Shown here: positions 1-9,266 of the stretch, in pieces
Position numbering within the stretch: the first letter of the stretch is position 1
Layout: each line of letters starts with the position of its first letter
NCBI GenBank assembly: GCA_016707885.1
Contig: JADJGU010000004.1
Coordinates: 1-64,000 of the forward strand
Length of the DNA: 64,000 bases
Source: Sphingomonadales bacterium
GTDB lineage: Bacteria > Pseudomonadota > Alphaproteobacteria > Sphingomonadales > Sphingomonadaceae
Reading direction: 5' to 3'
The notes under the pieces: generated by a model
Told to the model about the DNA's origin: nothing
What the model saw: the letters and a program-made list of their open reading frames with translations, nothing else
Databases searched by the model: none
Program-made: the position numbers and the translations under genes

Positions 1-10
1 CTTCGGGGAT

Positions 11-631
11 TTAGACGAAGGTGCCGTCCGAAAAGACCGCGCAGTTCAATGTCGCGAAATAATTGTCGTGCATCGGCACAACCTTGCCGAGCCATTTGCG
101 GACCAGATCGGGATATTCCTTGATCGCCTCGCTGATGCTGCGGAAAATGACGCCCGCGCGTTCGAGTTCGGCGCGGAAAGTGGTTGCTACGCTGACGCTA
201 TCGAACACCGCATCGACCGCAACCTTGCGTGCGCCTTCGACGCCGGCGAGCACTTTCTGCTCTTCAATCGGAATGCCGAGCTTTTCGTATACCTTCAGTA
301 TTTCCGGATCGACCTCATCTAGGCTTTCGAGCTTCTTCTTCGCCTTGGGCGCGGCGTAATAATAGGCGTCCTGGTAATCGATCGGCGGGACATTGAGTTT
401 CGCCCAGTCAGGCGGCGTCATTTCCTGCCACATGCGGAATGCCTTCAGCCGCCATTCGAGCATCCATTCAGGTTCGTTCTTCTTCGCGGAAATGAAGCGG
501 ACGGTATCCTCATTCAGGCCTTTTTCGGCAAATTCGGTTTCGATGTCCGATGACCAGCCATGCTCATAATCGGCAACCTTGTCGGCGGCCTCGCGCGCCG
601 CGCGGTCTTTAATCTCGATTTCGTCGGTCAT
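11..631 (-). pseudogene. sufB: SufB, Fe-S cluster scaffold subunit, N-terminal part ended by an in-frame stop
   Basis: SufB is the scaffold subunit of the SufBCD complex that assembles Fe-S clusters in the cytoplasm. The 206 readable residues match the SufB N-terminal region (WMLEWRLKAF, IPPIDYQ-like VPPIDYQ, WLGKVVP, NYFATLNCAVFSDGTFV). The family is about 480 residues and normally continues FVYIPxGVRCPMELS. Here the codon after FV is TAA, and the next codons still read I-P-E in the same frame before the window ends, so a Tyr codon appears to have become a stop. It may be a true nonsense mutation or a base error. The start overlaps the upstream regulator by 4 nt (ATGA), so the two are co-transcribed. 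The rest of the suf operon would lie to the left of the window. Confidence 0.85.
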
Positions 632-1032
632 GCTTGCACCAGGCTCGTCAGTTTTACGTCAGCCAGTGCGCCACGCACCGCCTGATTGACCACCGCCCAA
701 TGCGATTTCACATTGCAGTCGGGCTCGATGGCGCAGTTGCAGCTTGCGGCGTTGGTGCAGTTGGTCATGGCAATGGGGCCTTCGACCGCCTCGATAATAT
801 CTGCCAGCGTGATTGCGGCAGCGGGGCGCGACAATTGGATGCCGCCACCAGCCCCACGGACTGAACGCAGCAGGCCGCCTTTGGTGAGGATGCTCACCAA
901 TTTCTGGACCGTCGGCAGGGCGATGCCGGTTTCATCGGAAAGCGCGGTCGCAGAGGTGCGCGCGCCCCCGCAATGGCGCGCGGCGGCACCCATAACGACA
1001 ACAGCATAGTCGGCCATGTTCGAAAGCCGCAT
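628..1032 (-). CDS. Rrf2-family Fe-S regulator of the suf operon
   Basis: A 134-residue Rrf2/IscR-type transcription factor. The N-terminal winged helix is recognisable (MADYAVVVMGAAARH, then LPTVQKLVSILTKGGLLRSVRGAGGGIQLSRP). A cysteine-rich loop follows at about residues 92-106 (Cys-x5-Cys-x-Cys-x5-Cys), which in this family ligates an Fe-S cluster and senses cluster supply. It is the first gene before sufB and overlaps it by 4 nt, the usual arrangement of the alphaproteobacterial SUF-system regulator. Autoregulation of the suf operon is inferred from this context. No operator was identified by eye in the roughly 75 nt before the start. Confidence 0.88.
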   Translation of the reverse strand: MRLSNMADYAVVVMGAAARHCGGARTSATALSDETGIALPTVQKLVSILTKGGLLRSVRGAGGGIQLSRPAAAITLADIIEAVEGPIAMTNCTNAASCNCAIEPDCNVKSHWAVVNQAVRGALADVKLTSLVQA

Positions 1033-1105
1033 CGCGCGCTCCAGCCTGTTCCCACATAATCGGATTGGATTAGTCCGAGTTTATATGCGCGCCTCAGCAG
1101 GAAAA

Positions 1106-2046
1106 TCAACCCGGATAGGCTTCCAGCTGGCGAAAATTGTCCTTCGACAGCCAAACCCGCAGGATTCGGGTGTCGTCGCTGTCGAGCGCGCCCGGGGTTC
1201 GGCCGGTGAAATGCCGGATTTCGCGGATCATGTGCGGTTGATCGTAGAAGAGCGATTCGACCCGCGCGCGCATTTCAGGTGTGGCATCGGGATCGCACAA
1301 CAGCGTAGCGGCGCGCAGTGCACGATATTTGCGCATCAACCGTTTGGGCGAGGCTCCGAAATAGTGGCGGATCAACCGTGTTGCCGTGCTACGCGACTTG
1401 TCGATCTTGGCAAAGACGGCTTCGACATCGGGATCGAACTCGCTCGAAATCCATTGGCTGACGGTCTGAATCAGTTCGATATGATCGGCGGGGACGTGCC
1501 GGATAAAGAGGGCAGCAGGAACGCCGTGGTCTGCTCGACCATATCGCGCACCGTGATCCTGCCATGTTTGCGTTCCTCGCGAAACCGGACCGCCATTTCG
1601 GTAATTCCGGTACCGAATAGGTCGGCGGCATCCACCATCCGGTCTGCTAAGGCGGTCGCAGGTTTTCCGGTCAGCGCGACAAAACCCAGCGGCGACATGG
1701 CGAGGCCAAAATCTTCGAACGGCCCCTCGATATCGAATTCAGCATGCGCCATGCCGGGGCCGAATAGCGATACCGGGTCGTTCCAATATGTCTGCCCATC
1801 TTCAAACCTTAAAGTCCCTTTGCCCTGCAGATAAAAGACCATGTGCCCCAATGCAGCCGGTTGCGCATCGCGGACACGCCGCTGATTACATCTGAAATGA
1901 TAGAATTGGGTCACGAAGGGAGCGAGCTCCGGCGGTGGCACGAACTGGGCCACTTCGATCTGCGACGGCGTTACATAGCCCGACGCTGTCGACATAGTGT
2001 CAACACGGGATTGTTCTGACTTGCTGTCGAAATGCTCAATCGACAC
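1106..2046 (-). pseudogene. AraC-family transcriptional regulator, split by a frameshift
   Basis: Two minus-strand reading frames make one AraC protein. The first (2046 to 1471) is the ligand-binding part, containing FVTQFYHFRC and a cupin-like region. The second (about 1512 to 1106) carries both helix-turn-helix motifs of the DNA-binding domain, ending with FYDQPHMIREIRHFTGRTPG, the classic AraC second HTH. Moving from LLP in frame one to FIRHVPADHIELIQ in the other frame needs one added base at the GGG run at 1510-1512 (CCC on the coding strand). A CCCC run would restore a protein of about 313 residues. As written, the product would lose its DNA-binding domain. A consensus error in the homopolymer is equally possible. 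Confidence 0.8.
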
Positions 2047-2053
2047 AATCCGA

Positions 2054-2101
2054 CCCCTGACCTGATTGCATTGTCCTGCGCGGGAAAATGCTTGTCAGGG
2101 G
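2054..2101. repeat. Inverted repeat between araC-like and PBP genes
   Basis: CCCCTGAC at 2054-2061 is matched by its reverse complement GTCAGGGG at 2094-2101, with 32 nt between. The repeat lies just upstream of the AraC-type gene start, so it could be an operator for that regulator. Only the symmetry is seen; function is a guess. Confidence 0.25.
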
Positions 2102-2154
2102 ATAATGGGGAACGGCCAAAAAATGTAAAGTATAAAGCGTTCTAAGCCCCGAAA

Positions 2155-4131
2155 TCAGGGACGAGGTGGTGGCGCCGTCACCGTCTTCGGTCCCGATGCG
2201 CGGGACGGAGGTGCGCCGTCCTCAGGTTGACCGCCCTGCTCTCCGCTACGGCCCATCGCCTTGTCGATCCAGGCTTCGTCCAGCGGTTCAGGCTCGGTCA
2301 TTTCTTGCGGAATGCCGCCCGCGTCGCCTGGTTGATCTCCTTCAATCGGCATACCATTTTCGTCGACTAGCACTTCCTCACCGTCCTCGCCGAGCAAAGC
2401 CTCTTCATCTTCCAGCCGCTCGGGGAAGGTTACTTCGGTATCGAAATTCTCGACCGGACGTCCTGCAACCGCAGATCGCATGAAGGCAGCCCATGCCTGT
2501 GCAGGGGCAGTTCCGCCCTGCAAATTGCCAACCGGACGGGCATCATCGCGCCCCATCCAGACACCAGTCGTCAGGCCAGACGAAAAGCCGAGGAACCAGC
2601 CATCCTTGTTGCTGCTGGTCGTTCCGGTCTTGCCCGCCGCTGGACGCCCAATCGAGGCCGCGCGTCCTGTGCCAGTGGCTACCGCGCTTTGCATCAGATC
2701 GGTCATCGCACCGGCGACATAATCTTCAACCAGTTGCACCTGTCGTGCGGGCTTGTGCTTGTAGATGACATTGCCGTCGATAGTAGTCACCTTGCTGATG
2801 GCATAGGGCGTCACGCTTTTGCCACGCGCTGCGACCGAGGCAAAGGCGCGGGTCATATCAATGACCCGGGTTTCAGACGAGCCGAGCACCATGGCAGGGG
2901 TCGTCGAGATCGGCGTGGTGATACCAAAGCGACGCGCCATATTGGCGATGCTGCTGGTGCCGACTTCCTCACCAAGCTTCGCCGCAACGGTGTTTTTGGA
3001 ATAGGCAAAGGCAGTGCGCAGCGTGATTTCGCCTGCAAAGGTGCCGCCGCTGTTCTTGGGGGTCCAGCCAGCGATGGTTACCGGTTCGTCGACAACCTTG
3101 TCTTCGGGCCGGAAACCAGCCTCAAGCGCCGCCAAATAGACGAACAGCTTCCACGAAGACCCCGGTTGCCGCACCGCTGTAACGGCGCGGTTGTAGTTGC
3201 TGGTGGCATAGTCGGTCCCGCCGACCATCGCGCGCACCGCGCCATCGCGATCAATCGAGACAAGCGCGCCTTGGGCCCCACGCGGCACACCTGCCCGAAT
3301 GGCATTGGTTGCCGTGCGCTGCATGCCTAGGTCGAGCGTGGTCCAGACGTCGATCGGCTTTTCCGTCTCGTCGATTAGATTATCAAGCTGCGGTAGGGCC
3401 CAGTCGGTGAAGTAACGCACGCTATCCTGTTTTGGCTCGGGTGCCAGTTGCACCTTCGCGGGTTTAACAGCGGCGGCCTGTTCCGCTGTAATCATGCCTG
3501 CATCCTGCATGACCTCCAGCACCACTCCGGCGCGACCTATCGCGGCCTTGGCGTCCGCAGTCGGCGAATAGCGCGACGGCGCCTTTACCAGCCCCGCGAT
3601 GATGGTCGCTTCAGCGAGAGAGATGTCTTCTGCGCCGTGATCAAAAAATTTGCGGCTGGCGGCATCAACGCCATAAGCTCCGCCACCGAAATAGACCTTG
3701 TTGAGGTACAGTTCGAGGATCTGTTCCTTGCTGAACTTGGTCTCGATCGCCATCGCAAGGATGATTTCGCGCAGTTTCCGACCGAAATCGCGGTTGTTGT
3801 TGAGGTAAACGTTACGTGCCAGCTGCTGGGTGATGGTCGATCCGCCCTGAGCCCAATACCCACGCTGCGCGCGCACCCAGAAGGATCGGGTGATACCGAT
3901 CGGATCCACGCCGGGATGCGCATAAAATCGCCGGTCCTCGACCGCAATCATGGCATCCTTCATTTCGCGCGGCAGCTCGTCAAACGGTATCCAGCGCCCA
4001 AAGCTGGGGCCCAGCGTAATCCCCACAACCATCAGGCCCAAAAGGGCGAGAACGGTAACGATTTTGAGCGTGTTGACGGTCCAACGTTTGAACCGCGACC
4101 CTTCCGCTGCCGAATGTCCAGCTTTTGCCAT
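2155..4131 (-). CDS. Bifunctional penicillin-binding protein (class A, PBP1A family)
   Basis: A 658-residue peptidoglycan synthase with glycosyltransferase and transpeptidase domains facing the periplasm. A single membrane helix near residues 20-40 (IVTVLALLGLMVVGITL) is followed by the GT51 domain: EDRRFYAHPGVD with catalytic Glu near 65, then GGSTITQQLARN and KFSKEQILELYLNKVYFG. The transpeptidase domain has SSWK with the acylated Ser near 325, a YSKN motif and GKTGTTSSNKDGWFLG. The C-terminal tail is acidic, then Pro-rich. I chose ATG at 4131, in front of the short basic cytoplasmic segment; an upstream extension in the same frame would run into msrB. At 658 residues it is shorter than many PBP1A proteins, so a PBP1A-like or PBP2D-like subtype is possible. 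Confidence 0.9.
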   Translation of the reverse strand: MAKAGHSAAEGSRFKRWTVNTLKIVTVLALLGLMVVGITLGPSFGRWIPFDELPREMKDAMIAVEDRRFYAHPGVDPIGITRSFWVRAQRGYWAQGGSTITQQLARNVYLNNNRDFGRKLREIILAMAIETKFSKEQILELYLNKVYFGGGAYGVDAASRKFFDHGAEDISLAEATIIAGLVKAPSRYSPTADAKAAIGRAGVVLEVMQDAGMITAEQAAAVKPAKVQLAPEPKQDSVRYFTDWALPQLDNLIDETEKPIDVWTTLDLGMQRTATNAIRAGVPRGAQGALVSIDRDGAVRAMVGGTDYATSNYNRAVTAVRQPGSSWKLFVYLAALEAGFRPEDKVVDEPVTIAGWTPKNSGGTFAGEITLRTAFAYSKNTVAAKLGEEVGTSSIANMARRFGITTPISTTPAMVLGSSETRVIDMTRAFASVAARGKSVTPYAISKVTTIDGNVIYKHKPARQVQLVEDYVAGAMTDLMQSAVATGTGRAASIGRPAAGKTGTTSSNKDGWFLGFSSGLTTGVWMGRDDARPVGNLQGGTAPAQAWAAFMRSAVAGRPVENFDTEVTFPERLEDEEALLGEDGEEVLVDENGMPIEGDQPGDAGGIPQEMTEPEPLDEAWIDKAMGRSGEQGGQPEDGAPPSRASGPKTVTAPPPRP

Positions 4132-4183
4132 TGTTCGACCTGTTACTGCCTGACCGGGAATCCGACAAAGCAGGATTAAGGAG

Positions 4184-4576
4184 TTAGTCCGGTTGGAAAT
4201 CGAGCGAGACGCTGTTGATGCAATAACGCAGACCGTTTTCGCCCGGGCCGTCGGGGAATACATGCCCCAAATGCCCGTCGCATTTGGCGCAGCGCACTTC
4301 GATCCGGATCATGCCGTGCGAGGTATCGCGATGCTCGGCAATTGCGTCAGGGCTTGCCGGTTCGGTAAAGCTGGGCCAGCCTGACCCGCTATCATATTTG
4401 TCGGTCGATCTGAACAGCAGCGTCCCACACCCCCCACAGTGAAATTCACCGTCGCGCTTCTCGAGGTTGAGTGAGCCGCTAAAGGCGCGTTCGGTGCCGG
4501 CTTCACGCAAAACATGATATTGTACCGGGGACAGGCGCTCGCGCCATTCCGTTTCGCTGAGTTCGAGCTTTTCCAT
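4184..4576 (-). CDS. msrB: Peptide-methionine (R)-S-oxide reductase MsrB
   Basis: MsrB reduces methionine-R-sulfoxide in proteins back to methionine. The protein has the two zinc CxxC pairs (CGGC and CAKC), the signature KYDSGSGWPSF, GHLGHVFPDGP and the catalytic Cys in GLRYCINSVSL. About 130 residues from ATG 4576 matches the family (start MEKLELSETEWRERLS). A GTG at 4636 in the same frame would add 20 residues not seen in relatives. It lies 52 nt upstream of the PBP gene on the same strand. The divergent DUF4402 gene begins about 95 nt away. Confidence 0.93.
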   Translation of the reverse strand: MEKLELSETEWRERLSPVQYHVLREAGTERAFSGSLNLEKRDGEFHCGGCGTLLFRSTDKYDSGSGWPSFTEPASPDAIAEHRDTSHGMIRIEVRCAKCDGHLGHVFPDGPGENGLRYCINSVSLDFQPD

Positions 4577-4671
4577 ATCCGGAATGTGTGCCTTGGCAAC
4601 GGCAAGGTCAAGCCCGTCAGAATATGTAAATTTCACTTGAAATTAACCACAATCGTCGATGACGGTAGCAA

Positions 4672-5185
4672 ATGTATCATAATCTTTCACGACTTTTTCT
4701 CTTGGGAAGCTGGATGGCGCTTGTGCCCGTCACGGTCGCGCAGGGCGCAACAATCTGACGCATTCGGGCGCGAAAGCGATGACAAAGCACGCCCCCTCAA
4801 CATAGAAATTCGCAGCTCTCTGGATTTCAGCCGGGCCACGGCAACCGGAACCAGCGGCGGCAGCATAGCGATCGATCCCAACAGCGGTGCCCGAACCGTC
4901 AGCGGGGAAATTGTCGACCTCGGAGGTTCTCCATTCGCCGGAAGTGCCATGATAACGGGCGAACCCGGACGGGCCATCCGGCTGGAGATGCCTTCAACGA
5001 TCAGACTGACGAGCGTCGCAGGAGGGTCGATAGAAATCACCAATTTGCGCACCAACCTCTCCCCCGCCCCCCGTCTCGACATGTATGGACGGCTTGAATT
5101 CGCTTTCGGAGGCGATTTGATACTTAAAGGGAATGTTTCGGGGCAATTCCGCGGAAGAATACCGATAACAGCTGAATATGAATGA
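4672..5185 (+). pseudogene. DUF4402-type secreted protein, split by a +1 frameshift
   Basis: Residues coded in frame from about 4754 to 5185 match DUF4402 secreted proteins: a beta-rich module with RPLNIEIRSSLDF, GGSIAIDP, GRAIRLEMPS and a glycine-rich C-terminal strand. That frame has no sensible start or export signal. One frame over, ATG 4672 opens a clear signal peptide (MYHNLSRLFLLGSWMALV, then PVTVAQGAT, with an A-x-x cleavage region) that stops at TGA 4756. Removing one A near 4752 fuses the two into an exported protein of about 170 residues. The lesion therefore separates the signal peptide from the mature domain. The role of DUF4402 proteins is poorly known; a surface or pilus-like role has been proposed for relatives. 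Confidence 0.7.
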
Positions 5186-5188
5186 GGT

Positions 5189-6220
5189 TTAGCGGCTCCG
5201 CGCAGCAGCCCGGGCTATCCGTGTCAGTTCCTGCTCAAGAATGACGGGACCAAGCTCACCACCAGCGGCCATCAACCGCGCCTCAAGATCCAGCAGATGC
5301 GCATTGAGACCCGCCAACCGAGCCGAGGTCCAACGCTGAACCTGACGCACAAAAGCATCCTGTTCTTTCCAGAAAATGCCCCGTGCCCCGCGCACCACCG
5401 ACCCTGGTTGCCCACCTTCATCAACCTTGGCCCGCAAACCTGCCAGCAAGGCGACGCGCCGTTGCAATGCGCGAACGATGCGGATGGCATCGAGCCCAAG
5501 CGCACGCGATTCAACAATTTCACGGCCCAGCAGACGCACCTCGCCCGCCATCACCTGATTGACCAGCGCAGTGACATCTTCCTCTGCTGTCTCCGCCGCG
5601 AGCAGCGATATGGCAGCCGGCTCCACAGTTGCCGGACGTGACGGATCGGCATCGTAATAGAGCGCCAGCTTTTCCACCTCTAGCGCCGCCAATCGCCGGT
5701 CCTGCCCGGTATAGCGCACAATTTGCGCCGCCAGCGTGCGATCAAAACGCAGCCCCTGCGCCTGCGCTGAAGCCAGCAACTGGTCGATGGCCTCACCTTC
5801 GGTCGGCGCATAACAGATATGTGCCAGCGCCCGCGGCGATCCCTCGACCAGCTTGCGCAGGCGGCTGGTTTTTTTAAGGTCACCTGCGGTTGCGATTACC
5901 GGATTTCCGGCATGTTCGGCTGCAAGCAGGTTTTCGACCGCATCGAAGGCTTCTTCGCGATTGAAGGTCAGCCTGATGTGGCGCGCGCCACCGAAAAGTG
6001 ACTGCGATGCCGCTTCGTCAGCCAGCAAGGCTGGATCGCCACGCAACCGGCCGCTGTCAAAATCGACCGCTTCATTGTCGGCCCCCAGCGACGCCGACAT
6101 TTCGGCGGCAATCGCCGAAACCGCAGATTCATCGGGGCCAAATATGAAAAACAACCGGATGTCGGGCCGGTTCTTGATACTGGCAATGAAATCCCGCTCG
6201 GACCGCTTGCCGCTCATCAC
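5189..6220 (-). CDS. holA: DNA polymerase III delta subunit
   Basis: HolA opens the beta clamp as part of the clamp loader. The 343-residue protein has the N-terminal FIFGPDESAV nucleotide-fold-like region, the LFGGARHIRL motif, ALAHICYAPTEGEAI and the C-terminal helical collar (LGLDAIRIVRALQRR). It is the last gene of a tight minus-strand run. Its start overlaps the lptE stop by 4 nt (ATGA at 6217-6220), the common lptE-holA pairing, so translational coupling is likely. Confidence 0.93.
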   Translation of the reverse strand: MMSGKRSERDFIASIKNRPDIRLFFIFGPDESAVSAIAAEMSASLGADNEAVDFDSGRLRGDPALLADEAASQSLFGGARHIRLTFNREEAFDAVENLLAAEHAGNPVIATAGDLKKTSRLRKLVEGSPRALAHICYAPTEGEAIDQLLASAQAQGLRFDRTLAAQIVRYTGQDRRLAALEVEKLALYYDADPSRPATVEPAAISLLAAETAEEDVTALVNQVMAGEVRLLGREIVESRALGLDAIRIVRALQRRVALLAGLRAKVDEGGQPGSVVRGARGIFWKEQDAFVRQVQRWTSARLAGLNAHLLDLEARLMAAGGELGPVILEQELTRIARAAARSR

Positions 6221-6705
6221 CGATTCTGTGCGAAAAGCGAAATACGCGTGACAATCTGTTCAGCGACCTTTTGGGTCAGATTTTCAAGCGCGGTGTTCTC
6301 GGCAGCAATTGTTGCATATTCCGAGCTGACCACGTCGATGCCGGCGTCCGAACCGGCAGTGGCATCAAGCACCGTCTTGCCACTTTCAAGGTCAACCAGT
6401 TGATAGCGCGCGCGCAACGTGCGCCGTTCGCGCGTTACCGTATCGTCTGCGCGTACGCCAAAGCCTTCAATCTGGTCATCCAGTTTGATGGCCAGACGAT
6501 AGCGCGTGTTGCCCTCTGCAGCGGCACCCAGCCGGTCGTTCAATGCATTGCGCATCAGCCAGCCATTTTTGCCTTCGATGGGATCGACTGTGACCGAGCC
6601 GAGCAACGCCGAAACCTGCCCCTGCGAACCACCGCTATACAGCGGCTTCAGCCCGCACGCCGAAAGCAGCAGTGAAGCGAAGAACAGAGGCAGCAGTCGC
6701 ATCAT
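6217..6705 (-). CDS. lptE: LPS-assembly lipoprotein LptE
   Basis: LptE plugs the LptD outer-membrane translocon that inserts lipopolysaccharide. This 162-residue protein starts with a lipoprotein signal (LLPLFFASLLLSACGLKPLY). The lipobox LSAC puts the acylated Cys at about residue 17, and the GLKPLY motif after it is characteristic of LptE. It overlaps leuS upstream (ATGA at 6702-6705) and holA downstream by 4 nt each, so the three are read as one mRNA. Confidence 0.92.
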   Translation of the reverse strand: MMRLLPLFFASLLLSACGLKPLYSGGSQGQVSALLGSVTVDPIEGKNGWLMRNALNDRLGAAAEGNTRYRLAIKLDDQIEGFGVRADDTVTRERRTLRARYQLVDLESGKTVLDATAGSDAGIDVVSSEYATIAAENTALENLTQKVAEQIVTRISLFAQNR

Positions 6706-9212
6706 ATAACGATATTCACCAACCGGTCGGGTACGACGATGATTTTCTTGGGGCTCGCCCCATCCATCGAACGCTGCACCTTCTCGCTCGCCAGTGCAAG
6801 CGCCTCCAGACTGTCTTTGGACGAACCCTTGGCCACGGTCAGCGTGTCGCGCAGCTTCCCCATCACCTGCACCGCGATAGTCACCTCGTCATCGACCAGC
6901 AATGCTGGATCATGCTCGGGCCAGGGCTGCCCTGCGATCAGGCCGTCATTTCCCAAAGCGACCCAGGCCTCTTCGGCCAAATGGGGCAACATTGGTGCAA
7001 CGAGCAGGGGCAATGTGCGGATTGCTGTAGTGCGTGACGCCGAGGGTCCAGCCTTTTCGATATCGTTGACGAGCCCATGAACCTTGGCAACTGCCTTGTT
7101 AAAATGCAGCGCCTCGATATCGGCGGCGATACCGGCAATCGCGCGGTGCAGGCTCTTGTCGAGCGCCTTGTCTTTACCGTCAGCGGCTTCCAGCCCATCG
7201 ACCAACCGCCACACGCGATTCACGAAGCGCCATGTGCCCTCAATCCCGCTTTCGGACCATTCGAGGTCGCGTTCGGGCGGGCTGTCAGACAACATGAACC
7301 AGCGCACGGCGTCGGCACCATATTGGTCGAACATCGGATCGGGATCGACGACGTTCTTCTTTGATTTTGACATCTTCTCGATGCGACCACGCTCAACCGG
7401 GGCACCATCAAGGGTAAATGCCTTTTCGCCTTCAAACTTGATTTCTTCGGGGCTGAGCCAAGTGCCTGCAGCCGACTTGTAAGTCTCGTGCGTCACCATT
7501 CCTTGCGTGAACAGCGCAGCGAAAGGTTCGGCAAAGTCCAGCTTGCCGACCTTTTGCAAGGCCCGCGTCCAGAAACGGGCATAAAGCAAATGCAGGATCG
7601 CATGTTCGATGCCGCCAATATATTGCCCCACCGGCAGCCAGGCCTCAGCCTCTTGCTTGTCGAAGGGCTTGTCGTCCGGCTGCGAAGCGAAGCGGATGAA
7701 ATACCAGCTGGAATCGGCAAAGGTATCGAGCGTGTCGGTCTCGCGAACCGCCGGCTCCTGACAATTGGGGCATTTCACATGTTTCCAAGTCGGGTGGCGG
7801 TCGAGCGGATTGCCGGGAATGTCAAAGCTGACATCTTCGGGTAGTTGCACCGGCAACTGGCTGCGCGGGACCGGCAGCACTCCGCAAAATTCGCAGTGGA
7901 TGATCGGGATGGGTGTACCCCAATAACGCTGGCGACTGACACCCCAGTCGCGCAAGCGATATTGCGTCTGCCCCTCGCCCCAGCCTTCCTGCTCGGCCTT
8001 AGCGGTGACAGCGGCTTTGGCGTCATCGACGCTCATGCCGTCCATCCAGTCCGAATTCACGATTTGGCCAGGGCCTGTGTAAGCCACATCACCTTCAAAA
8101 TCGCTGTCGGTCAGATCGCCCTCTGCGACTACGCGGCGAACTGGCAGGCGGTATTTGCGGGCGAAATCGAGATCGCGCTGGTCGTGCGCCGGGCAACCGA
8201 AAACTGCGCCGGTACCATAGTCCATTAACACGAAATTGGCGACATAGACGGGTAAATGCCAGCTGGGGTCGAGCGGATGCTCGACCGTCAAATTGGTATT
8301 GAAGCCCATTTTCTCGGCCGTTTCGAGTTCGGCTGCGGTCGTCCCGCCACGCTTGCATTCGGCTATAAAATCCTGCAGCGCAGGCGCATTTTCAGCGAGC
8401 GATTGCGCCAGCGGATGGTCCGCCGCAATCGCGACAAAGCTCGCGCCATAAAGCGTATCCGGACGCGTGGTGAACACGTCGATGCCGACATGCGTGCCCG
8501 TCAGATTGAAAGTGCAGCGCAGACCCTGTGACTTGCCGATCCAGTTTTCCTGCATCAGCTTGACCTTCTCGGGCCAATGTTCAAGCCCGTCCAAGCCTTC
8601 GAGCAACTCCTCGGCAAAGTCGGTGATTTTCAGGAACCACTGGTTCAATTTCTTGCGCTCGACCAGCGCGCCCGAGCGCCAGCCGCGCCCGTCGATCACC
8701 TGTTCGTTCGCCAGCACGGTCATGTCGACCGGGTCCCAATTGACCTCGCTTTCCTTGCGATAGACGAGGCCTGCCTTGTAGAAATCGAGGAACAGCGCCT
8801 GTTCATGGCCGTAATAATCGGGTTCGCAGGTGCTCAGTTCGCGCGACCAGTCGATGGCGAGGCCCAGCCGCTTGAGCTGTTTCTTCATCGCCTCGATATT
8901 CTGACGGGTCCATGCACCGGGATGGACCTTCTTTTCCATCGCGGCATTTTCCGCCGGCATGCCAAAGCTGTCCCAGCCCATGGGATGCAGCACCGCATGG
9001 CCCGTCATCGCCTTATAGCGCGCCAGCACATCGCCCATGGTGTAGTTGCGCACATGCCCCATATGAATGCGACCCGAAGGATAGGGGAACATCTCGAGGA
9101 TATAGCTTTTCGGGCGCGGATCGGTGGCCGCAGGCGCGTTGAACACCCCCTGCTCTTCCCAGATTTTCTGCCAATGCCCGTCCGCCTTGAACGGGTTGAA
9201 ACGTGAAGCCAT
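6702..9212 (-). CDS. leuS: Leucine-tRNA ligase
   Basis: Class I aminoacyl-tRNA synthetase charging tRNA-Leu. The HIGH region is PYPSGRIHMGHVRNY near residue 50, the KMSKS loop is EKMSKSKKNVVDPD near 620, and the editing-domain motif FTTRPDTLYGA is present. Four zinc-type Cys (CEFCG, CPNC) lie in the middle. The 836-residue length from ATG 9212 (MASRFNPFKADGHWQ) fits the family, and the upstream in-frame codons are not conserved-looking. It is followed directly by lptE and holA. Confidence 0.97.
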   Translation of the reverse strand: MASRFNPFKADGHWQKIWEEQGVFNAPAATDPRPKSYILEMFPYPSGRIHMGHVRNYTMGDVLARYKAMTGHAVLHPMGWDSFGMPAENAAMEKKVHPGAWTRQNIEAMKKQLKRLGLAIDWSRELSTCEPDYYGHEQALFLDFYKAGLVYRKESEVNWDPVDMTVLANEQVIDGRGWRSGALVERKKLNQWFLKITDFAEELLEGLDGLEHWPEKVKLMQENWIGKSQGLRCTFNLTGTHVGIDVFTTRPDTLYGASFVAIAADHPLAQSLAENAPALQDFIAECKRGGTTAAELETAEKMGFNTNLTVEHPLDPSWHLPVYVANFVLMDYGTGAVFGCPAHDQRDLDFARKYRLPVRRVVAEGDLTDSDFEGDVAYTGPGQIVNSDWMDGMSVDDAKAAVTAKAEQEGWGEGQTQYRLRDWGVSRQRYWGTPIPIIHCEFCGVLPVPRSQLPVQLPEDVSFDIPGNPLDRHPTWKHVKCPNCQEPAVRETDTLDTFADSSWYFIRFASQPDDKPFDKQEAEAWLPVGQYIGGIEHAILHLLYARFWTRALQKVGKLDFAEPFAALFTQGMVTHETYKSAAGTWLSPEEIKFEGEKAFTLDGAPVERGRIEKMSKSKKNVVDPDPMFDQYGADAVRWFMLSDSPPERDLEWSESGIEGTWRFVNRVWRLVDGLEAADGKDKALDKSLHRAIAGIAADIEALHFNKAVAKVHGLVNDIEKAGPSASRTTAIRTLPLLVAPMLPHLAEEAWVALGNDGLIAGQPWPEHDPALLVDDEVTIAVQVMGKLRDTLTVAKGSSKDSLEALALASEKVQRSMDGASPKKIIVVPDRLVNIVI

Positions 9213-9266
9213 GGTTTTCCCTGTTGGTCTTCGCGCCTTCAACGCGAAGACGCGGGAATTTTGCTA

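Noticed and set aside
1016..1834. Long plus-strand reading frame of 272 codons opposite the regulators at 1-2 kb
   Set aside because: It lies antisense to the Rrf2 and AraC genes, has no start signal or domain, and its composition is that of a reverse-strand GC-rich shadow frame.
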